Shown here piece after piece: positions 59,018-64,000 of a stretch of 64,000 bases of DNA (position 1 is its first letter; the number at the start of each line of letters is the position of its first letter). Where the stretch lies: the NCBI GenBank assembly GCA_963839925.1, contig CAWIWV010000002.1:124001-188000 (forward strand), read 5' to 3'. The stretch comes from Bog-756 sp963839925. Lineage in GTDB: Bacteria; Actinomycetota; Acidimicrobiia; Acidimicrobiales; RAAP-2. The position numbers were made by a program, and so were the translations under genes. Below the pieces are notes generated by a model. That model did not search any database. It worked only from the letters and a program-made list of their open reading frames with translations, and was not told the DNA's origin.

Positions 59018-60494
59018 CGTGGAGTCCCCTTCCGGTCAGGGCCAGCACTGTCTCACCGAACGCCTCGGACAACGAGGGGTGCGGCTGGATGAATTGGGCG
59101 ACCTCGTCGACCGTGGCTTCCCAGTTGACCGCGAGGTACCCGCCACTGAGCTGCTCGGTCACCCACGGACCTACCATATGCACCCCGAGGATCGCACCGG
59201 CGGAGCCGTCCTCGTTGCGCTCGGCCACGACCTTGACCAGCCCCTCGGTGTCCCCGATGATCCGGGCCCGGCTGTTGCCGCCGAAGGGGTCCTTCTTCAC
59301 CACGACGTCGAATCCGGCCTCCCGTGCCGCCGCTTCGGTCAACCCGGCGAACGCGACCTCGGGATGGCAGTAGATCGCCCACGGGATCCGGTCGTAGTCC
59401 ACGGGCACGACCGGCTCGCCGAGAATCCCTTTCACCACCAGGATCCCTTCGGCGAAACCGACGTGGGCGAGTTGCGGTGTTCCCGCCACCACGTCCCCCA
59501 CCGCCCACACCCCGTCGACCGTGGTGCGCATGGTCTCGTCGGCCACCACGAAGCCCCGATCGTCCACCACCACCCCGGTCCCGGTCGCAAGGAGGCCTTC
59601 GGTGCGTGGGCGGCGTCCGACCGACACGACGACCGCATCGACCTTGAGCTTCTCGCCGTCGCCGTAGGTGAGGGTGGTTCCCTCCCCGGAAGGGTCGGGG
59701 GTGTGCCCCTGGAGCTGCACGCCGCTCTTCACCTCGATGCCCCGCTTGCGGAACGACCGTTCGACCGCCTTGACCACGTCCTCGTCACAACCGCTCAAAA
59801 TGGTCGGCAGCGCCTCGAACACAGTCACCATCGTCCCGAGGTCGCTCATCATCGAGGCGAACTCGCATCCGATCGCACCACCGCCAACGACGGCGACCGT
59901 CCCGGGAAGCTCGTCGAGGGCCAAGACCTCGTCGGAGGTCATGACCAGCTCGCCGTCGACATCGAACCCGGGGATGGTGCGAGGCACCGATCCTGACGCC
60001 AGCACCACGTGGGTGCCCGAGATCTCCGTGTTGGTGCCGTCGTTGCCGGCGATCCGGACCCTGCGATCGGCGAGCATCGTCCCGCTGCCGTTGTAGGTGT
60101 CGACACCCCGTCCTTTGAGCAGTCCGGCGAGCCCCTTGAACAGCTGGTCCACGACCTGTTGTTTCCGGGTCTGGCTGACCGAGAAGTCGAGGCTCGGAGG
60201 AGAGCCGCCCGCCTCCCCGCCACCGATGCCGAACTCACTCGAACCGGCCACCGTTCGATAGACCGCTGCCGTCTCGAGGAACTCCTTTGCGGGGACGCAG
60301 CCGCGATGCAGGCAGGTACCGCCCACCTTGTCCATCTCGACGATGGCGATCGACAGCCCGGCCGAGGCGCCGTAGAGGGCGGTGGCGTATCCGCCGGGAC
60401 CACCACCGATGATGACGATGTCGTAGTCGGAATCGGCTCCGCCGCCACGCCCGCTCGATCCCTCTTTTGCCACTCCGGTCGGCGTCGAAATCAC
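59010..60494 (-). CDS. lpdA: Dihydrolipoamide dehydrogenase (E3)
   Basis: This flavoenzyme reoxidises the E2 lipoamide with NAD. The 494 aa start with a short Gly-rich extension, then DIVIIGGGPGGYATALYGASAG (FAD site). The redox disulfide is GGTCLHRGCVPAKEFL, with Cys spaced as CxxxxC; HRG in place of the usual NVG is a mild variant. VVGGGAIGCEFASMMSDLG binds NAD, WAVGDVVAGTPQLAHVGFAEG is the second FAD block, and QPHPSLSEAFGE gives the catalytic His-Glu. The start is GTG at 60494 after GACGGAG. It begins the operon E3, E2, lipB, lipA, peptidase, SDR. Confidence 0.93.
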   Translation of the reverse strand: MISTPTGVAKEGSSGRGGGADSDYDIVIIGGGPGGYATALYGASAGLSIAIVEMDKVGGTCLHRGCVPAKEFLETAAVYRTVAGSSEFGIGGGEAGGSPPSLDFSVSQTRKQQVVDQLFKGLAGLLKGRGVDTYNGSGTMLADRRVRIAGNDGTNTEISGTHVVLASGSVPRTIPGFDVDGELVMTSDEVLALDELPGTVAVVGGGAIGCEFASMMSDLGTMVTVFEALPTILSGCDEDVVKAVERSFRKRGIEVKSGVQLQGHTPDPSGEGTTLTYGDGEKLKVDAVVVSVGRRPRTEGLLATGTGVVVDDRGFVVADETMRTTVDGVWAVGDVVAGTPQLAHVGFAEGILVVKGILGEPVVPVDYDRIPWAIYCHPEVAFAGLTEAAAREAGFDVVVKKDPFGGNSRARIIGDTEGLVKVVAERNEDGSAGAILGVHMVGPWVTEQLSGGYLAVNWEATVDEVAQFIQPHPSLSEAFGETVLALTGRGLHVG

Positions 60495-60558
60495 CTCCGT
60501 CGAATGCCCGTCACAGACCTTGTGATCCGGCTTCAGCCTACCGGTCCCGATGGATACC

Positions 60559-61440
60559 TCAGGAGAGCACCCGCCGCCTGAAATTCCGAAGCCCCAGACC
60601 GAGGAAGAGTGCCAGGAATCCGACGATGACCGGGTACACGATGTACAGGTGCATGTGTGGCGCGTTGGTGAACGCGGCCCGCATCCCCTCGTTGATGTAG
60701 ATCAAGGGATTGATGAGCACGACCGTCTGCAGCCAGTGCCATCCACCCACCTTGACCGGTGCCAGACGGGTCCACGCGTAGTAGGTGCCGCCGAGGAAGG
60801 TGACCGGAAGGATGATGAACCCGAACATCAGACCGATGTTGCGAGGCTCGAAACTGGTCCCGAGCAGAAGGCCCAGCGACGCCATGGTCACGCAGGCCAG
60901 CGGCACCACGGTCACGATGATCCACCAGTGCAGGTCGAGGTGGGCCTCGACACCCTTGGCGTGCACGACCGAGGCGATGGGCAGGACGATGATCGCCGAA
61001 AGAAGGCCCTGGACGGCCCCGGACAGGACCTTGGCCATCGCCACCAACCAGATCGGGCACGGCGCCTGTACCCGGTCTTCGATCTCACGGGTGAAGCCGA
61101 ACTCCTGCGACATGATGAGGGCGACCGACTGGACGCCTTGGAACAGGATCGAGATCCCCACCACCCCGGGCACCAGGAAGGTGGCGAACTCGGACTCCGA
61201 GGTCGTCCCGCCACCTCCGCCGATGCCCTGGCCGATCTTCGGAAAGACGTACAGGAAGACGAAGCAGAGCAGGAACGGTTGGACCAGCACCCTGGTCACG
61301 AATTCGATGAGGTGCTTGCGGAGGACGACCAGGTCCCGGAGCATCAATGCACCCAACGCGGCGCGACCCGCATCCATCGTCGAGCGGACCGGCTGCAAAT
61401 GGATGGGCTCGGCCTTGAGGTGGGTGTCGACGGCGCTCAT
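60559..61440 (-). CDS. ABC-2 type transporter permease (DrrB-like)
   Basis: The 293-aa permease has six hydrophobic segments (EFVTRVLVQPFLLCFVFLYVF, FLVPGVVGISILFQGVQSVALIM, LLSAIIVLPIASVV and others) with cytoplasmic ends, as in DrrB and other ABC-2 exporters. FTREIEDRVQAPCPIWLVAMAKVL is the conserved cytoplasmic loop, and LPVTFLGGTYYAWTRLAPVK the typical late block. It dimerises and pairs with the ATPase encoded directly upstream, with which it shares one base. Likely cargo is a lipid, drug or polysaccharide intermediate; unknown. Opposite-strand frames here are shadows. Confidence 0.9.
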   Translation of the reverse strand: MSAVDTHLKAEPIHLQPVRSTMDAGRAALGALMLRDLVVLRKHLIEFVTRVLVQPFLLCFVFLYVFPKIGQGIGGGGGTTSESEFATFLVPGVVGISILFQGVQSVALIMSQEFGFTREIEDRVQAPCPIWLVAMAKVLSGAVQGLLSAIIVLPIASVVHAKGVEAHLDLHWWIIVTVVPLACVTMASLGLLLGTSFEPRNIGLMFGFIILPVTFLGGTYYAWTRLAPVKVGGWHWLQTVVLINPLIYINEGMRAAFTNAPHMHLYIVYPVIVGFLALFLGLGLRNFRRRVLS

Positions 61441-62462
61441 CAGTCCCGCAGCTCCTTTCCGGTCAGGTTGATGAAGACCGTCTCGAGGGTGGGCTCGGTG
61501 ACCGACAGGTCCAGCACTGGAATACCGGCCCGGTCAGCCAGCTCGACGACCTTGGGCAAGAGACGGTCCTTGCCTTTCACGTGGACCTCGACGCCCCCTT
61601 CGACCGCACGGGACCGGGCGACCCCCTCGATCCCCTCGGCGAGCACCCGGGCCAACTCGTCTGGATCGCCTGGCGAAAGGACCGTCACGATGGTGTCGGC
61701 GTGGGTCTGCTGCTTGAGCGCGGCGGGGGTGCCCAGGGCGAGGATCTTCCCGCGGTCCATGATCGCCACCCGGCCGCAGAGTTGGTCGGCCTCTTCCATG
61801 TAGTGGGTGGTGAGCATGATGGTCTGGCCCTCCGCATTCAGCTCTCGGAGCGTCTCCCACAAGGCAAGCCGGCTCTGCGGATCGAGACCAGCGGTCGGCT
61901 CGTCGAGGAAGAGCACCGCCGGACGGTGGAAGATGGCTCGAGCGACCATCAAGCGCTGGGCCATGCCCCCCGAGAGTGCGTAGACCGAAGCGCCGGCCCA
62001 CTTGTCCAGCTGGAACTGCTCGAGCAACTCGGTCGCCGTCCGCCGAGACTCCTTGGCCGAGATGCCGAAGAGCCGGCCGTGGAAGTAGAGGTTCTCCCAG
62101 ACGGTGAGCTGCCGGTCGAGCGTGTTCTGCTGGCTCACGATCCCGAGGATCTGCTTGGCCAGGGCGGGGTGGGCGACCACGTCGATGCCGCCGACGAACG
62201 CCCGACCCGAGGTCGGGATCACCCGGGTGGTGAGCATGCCCACGGTGGTGGTCTTGCCGGCGCCGTTCGGGCCGAGCAGCCCGAAGATCTCACCCGGTTC
62301 GACACTCAGGTTCAGCCCGTCGACCGCCCGCAGTTCGGAACCGGCGTAGACCTTGGTCAGGTCCACCGTCTGGATGACCGCCGGTCGAGCGGCAGCCCCG
62401 TCGGAGCTCGGTCTGGAGACAGTCGAAGTCATGGCCCTGGGAGCGAGACTATCCGAGGCCAT
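61440..62462 (-). CDS. ABC transporter ATP-binding protein (DrrA-like)
   Basis: This 340-aa ATPase powers the adjacent ABC-2 permease. It has Walker A GPNGAGKTTTV near residues 69-79, a Q loop in ILGIVSQQNTLDRQLTVWENL, the signature LSGGMAQRLMVARAI, Walker B VLFLDEPTAGLDPQSRLALWE and the switch His in LTTHYMEEA. After the ATPase core the C-terminal 90 residues form the regulatory domain seen in DrrA-type proteins (KDRLLPKVVELADRAGIPVLDLSVTEPTLE). An alternative ATG at 62432 would remove 10 residues; neither start has a clear ribosome site. Confidence 0.93.
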   Translation of the reverse strand: MASDSLAPRAMTSTVSRPSSDGAAARPAVIQTVDLTKVYAGSELRAVDGLNLSVEPGEIFGLLGPNGAGKTTTVGMLTTRVIPTSGRAFVGGIDVVAHPALAKQILGIVSQQNTLDRQLTVWENLYFHGRLFGISAKESRRTATELLEQFQLDKWAGASVYALSGGMAQRLMVARAIFHRPAVLFLDEPTAGLDPQSRLALWETLRELNAEGQTIMLTTHYMEEADQLCGRVAIMDRGKILALGTPAALKQQTHADTIVTVLSPGDPDELARVLAEGIEGVARSRAVEGGVEVHVKGKDRLLPKVVELADRAGIPVLDLSVTEPTLETVFINLTGKELRD

Positions 62463-62519
62463 CCGCGCCTCAGCCGCCCGGATCGAACCGCTTCGGAAGT
62501 CCCGTCGAGCTATTCGGCA

Positions 62520-63287
62520 CTACTTGGGAGGCATGCGGATCCCGCCGTCCAGCCGGATCACCTCTGCGTTGAGGTAACTGTTGGCCACGATGTGCGAGAC
62601 CAGCTCTGCGTATTCGGCCGGATTGCCCAAGCGCTTCGGGAAGTTGACCGATTCACCCAGCTTGTTCCGGGCGTCGTCGGGCAGCATCGCCAGCAGCGGC
62701 GTGTCGAAGAGCCCCGGCGCGATGGCCACAACCCGGACCCCGACCACCGCCAAGTCGCGGGCGGCAGGCAGGGTCATGCCGACGATGGCACCCTTCGACG
62801 CGGAGTAGGCCAGCTGACCGATCTGACCGTCGAACGCGGCGACCGACGCGGTGTTGACGATGACCCCACGCTCGCCGTTGTCCAGAGGTTCCGTCGTCGA
62901 CATCACCGACGCCGCCTTGGTCATCACGTTGAACGTGCCGACGACGTTCAGGTTCTGGATGAACTGGAAGGGCTCGAGATCGTGCGGCGACCCGTCCCGG
63001 TTGATGACCCGGCCGACCCACCCGCTGCCGGCGCAGTTGACCGCGATGCGAAGGACTCCGGCGCCGGCCGCCTGGTCGACCGCCCGTTGACAGTCGGCGG
63101 GCACGGTGACGTCGCCGCCGACGAAGGTGGCGTTGGAGCCGATCTCCGCCACCACTTCCTTGCCCCGCTCCTCGTTCCGATCGAAGACGGTGACCTGCAC
63201 CCCTTCGGCGGCGAGCTTGCGGGCGGTCGCCTCGCCGAGCCCCGAGGCGCCACCTGTGACAATTGCTGAGCTTCCGTTGATCTTCAT
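62520..63287 (-). CDS. SDR oxidoreductase, 3-hydroxyacyl-CoA dehydrogenase (HSD10)-like
   Basis: This 255-aa classical SDR resembles 3-hydroxy-2-methylbutyryl-CoA or 3-hydroxyacyl-CoA dehydrogenase type II. NAD motif SSAIVTGGASGLGEATARKLA is followed by FDRNEERGKEVV with Asp selecting NAD, VNCAGSGWVGRVI, TASVAAFDGQIGQLAYSASKGAIVGM with Ser, Tyr and Lys, and VVAIAPGLFDTPLLAMLP. RLGNPAEYAELVSHIVANSYLNAEVIRLDGGIRM is the HSD10-like ending. It may act in fatty- or branched-chain acid breakdown. It lies between RNase HI and the ABC genes on the same strand. Confidence 0.88.
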   Translation of the reverse strand: MKINGSSAIVTGGASGLGEATARKLAAEGVQVTVFDRNEERGKEVVAEIGSNATFVGGDVTVPADCQRAVDQAAGAGVLRIAVNCAGSGWVGRVINRDGSPHDLEPFQFIQNLNVVGTFNVMTKAASVMSTTEPLDNGERGVIVNTASVAAFDGQIGQLAYSASKGAIVGMTLPAARDLAVVGVRVVAIAPGLFDTPLLAMLPDDARNKLGESVNFPKRLGNPAEYAELVSHIVANSYLNAEVIRLDGGIRMPPK

Positions 63288-63343
63288 GCGGGCAGGTTAC
63301 GGGAGCCGTGGCCGGACGCCAAGACCGCCAGGACCGGGACCAC

Positions 63344-63805
63344 TCACTGGCGGTCGGCGGCCTCGGTGGCCAGGCGGTCCACTTCGTCGTTCATCCGGTC
63401 CCCCGAGTGGCCCTTCACCCATTCGAAGGTGACCTGACGGGTCGGGTCGAGTGCCAAGTCCAGCAGGTCCCGCCAGAGATCCTGGTTGGCGACGGGTTTT
63501 CGCTGGGTGTTGCGCCAGCCGCGCTTGAGCCAGCCCTCCCACCATCGGTCGCGGAAGCAGTTGACCACGTAGGTCGAGTCGCTCACCACATGGATCGGCC
63601 CCGAGAGGGACTGCAGGGCGCGCAGCACCGCGGTCACCTCCATCCGTTGGTTGGTCGTGCTCGGTTCTCCTCCGCTGTCCGAGCTGCCACCATCCACCGC
63701 CCACGCCCATCCGCCCGGACCCGGGTTCCCGCGGCACGCACCGTCGGTGTACACGACGGTCACGGATTCGTCGGATCGTTCATCGGATCGAGGCAGTGCG
63801 CTCAT
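63344..63805 (-). CDS. rnhA: Ribonuclease HI
   Basis: The enzyme cuts the RNA strand of RNA:DNA hybrids. The 153-aa protein has all four acidic residues: VYTDGACRGNPGPGGWAW, MEVTAVLRAL, VVSDSTYVVNCF and HSGDRMNDEVDRLA. WVKGHSGD holds the mobile His. The ATG at 63805 is chosen because further upstream extension overlaps the aceE start on the other strand. Two Ser/Gly-rich residues blocks (DGGSSDSGGEPSTTNQR) lie between the first strands, slightly longer than in E. coli. Confidence 0.93.
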   Translation of the reverse strand: MSALPRSDERSDESVTVVYTDGACRGNPGPGGWAWAVDGGSSDSGGEPSTTNQRMEVTAVLRALQSLSGPIHVVSDSTYVVNCFRDRWWEGWLKRGWRNTQRKPVANQDLWRDLLDLALDPTRQVTFEWVKGHSGDRMNDEVDRLATEAADRQ

Positions 63806-63854
63806 CGTCACAGCATGCCTTCCCACGAGGCGTGGCGAGTGGGAACATGGGAGC

Positions 63855-64000
63855 GTGCTGTTCGACGGAGTGAGCCACCAACTTCCCGACGCGGATCCGG
63901 TCGAGACGGCCGAGTGGTTGGACGCGTTCGACGACATCGTCGACCTGCACGGTCGGAACCGGGCGCGCTACCTCCTCATGAGAATCCTCGAGCGCGCCCG
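63855..64000 (+). CDS. aceE: Pyruvate dehydrogenase E1 component, N-terminus only (runs off window edge)
   Basis: From the GTG at 63855 the open frame reads VLFDGVSHQLPDADPVETAEWLDAFDDIV, then DLHGRNRARYLLMRILERA. This is the start of the homodimeric AceE type; the DPxETxEWLxxFDxVV and RxRxLLMRLLERA blocks are typical. Only 48 codons are present. AceE decarboxylates pyruvate with thiamine diphosphate and passes the acetyl group to E2. It fits the nearby E2, E3 and lipoate genes. GGGAG lies 4 nt before the start, and rnhA is divergent. Confidence 0.85.
   Translation, partial: MLFDGVSHQLPDADPVETAEWLDAFDDIVDLHGRNRARYLLMRILERA

Overview
The window is high-GC chromosomal DNA from an actinobacterium, most likely of class Acidimicrobiia. 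The case rests on F420 genes (cofD/fbiA, cofE), a DUF5719 gene beside a giant glycosyltransferase/membrane protein, an FtsH with the actinobacterial HEGGH zinc motif, many GTG starts, and a gene order that from memory resembles the mycobacterial and Streptomyces block holding the SIS isomerase, phosphomannomutase, F420 genes, mannose-1-P guanylyltransferase, wbbL and rml genes. The class is inferred. There is no phage, IS element, CRISPR array, tRNA or rRNA that I can see.

Layout. 1-5.1 kb (minus strand): start of secA, a short ribosome hibernation factor (raiA/hpf) preceded by a ~278-nt structured RNA that fits the raiA RNA motif, then SIS-type phosphoglucose/phosphomannose isomerase, a Trm112-like protein and phosphomannomutase. 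5.1-9.2 kb: LON-domain protein, a large polytopic membrane protein and a CPBP protease. 9.3-11.9 kb (plus): ftsH and a DUF2277 gene. 11.9-22.2 kb: a small unknown, DUF5719, a GT2/membrane fusion, a helical small protein with its own strong promoter, a GDP-sugar reductase and three GT4 glycosyltransferases, two of them frameshifted. 22.3-24 kb (plus): cofD-cofE. 24-26.1 kb: an arsenic operon, arsR divergent from arsI-aqpS-arsC, followed by a DUF2252 gene. 27.5-36.7 kb (minus): nucleotide-sugar and glycosyltransferase genes (GalE-like, mannose-1-P guanylyltransferase, membrane-anchored unknown, WbbL-like, DPM-like, UXS, UGD, RmlD, RmlB-like). 36.7-53.6 kb: birA, acyl-CoA carboxylase alpha chain, M20 amidohydrolase, methylmalonyl-CoA mutase large subunit, rhodanese-MoeB protein, nitroreductase, unknowns, gpsA, pepA, cobalamin adenosyltransferase, metH. 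53.7-60.5 kb (minus): divergent SDR, M24 peptidase, lipA, lipB, E2 and E3 of 2-oxoacid dehydrogenases. 60.5-64 kb: ABC-2 exporter, SDR, RNase HI and the first codons of aceE.

How it fits together. Much of the first 37 kb makes and polymerises activated sugars (GDP-mannose, UDP-glucuronate and UDP-xylose, dTDP-rhamnose-type sugars, a GDP-6-deoxysugar) for a cell-envelope glycan. Later genes serve cofactor-dependent central metabolism: biotin (birA with its carboxylase substrate), B12 (mutase, adenosyltransferase, MetH) and lipoate (lipA, lipB, E2, E3, aceE). Neighbouring genes often overlap as GTGA or ATGA, so translation is probably coupled.

Quality warning. Four genes (two GT4 genes, lipB and the E2 gene) carry apparent single-base frameshifts. 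Two of these are expected to be essential, so consensus errors are at least as likely as real gene decay. The most noteworthy items are the raiA-type RNA, an RmlB-like enzyme with Cys in place of its catalytic Asp, a lipB-lipA reading-frame fusion, the well-resolved ArsR regulatory region, and a recurring TAnnnT box 6-9 nt before start codons that suggests leaderless transcription.
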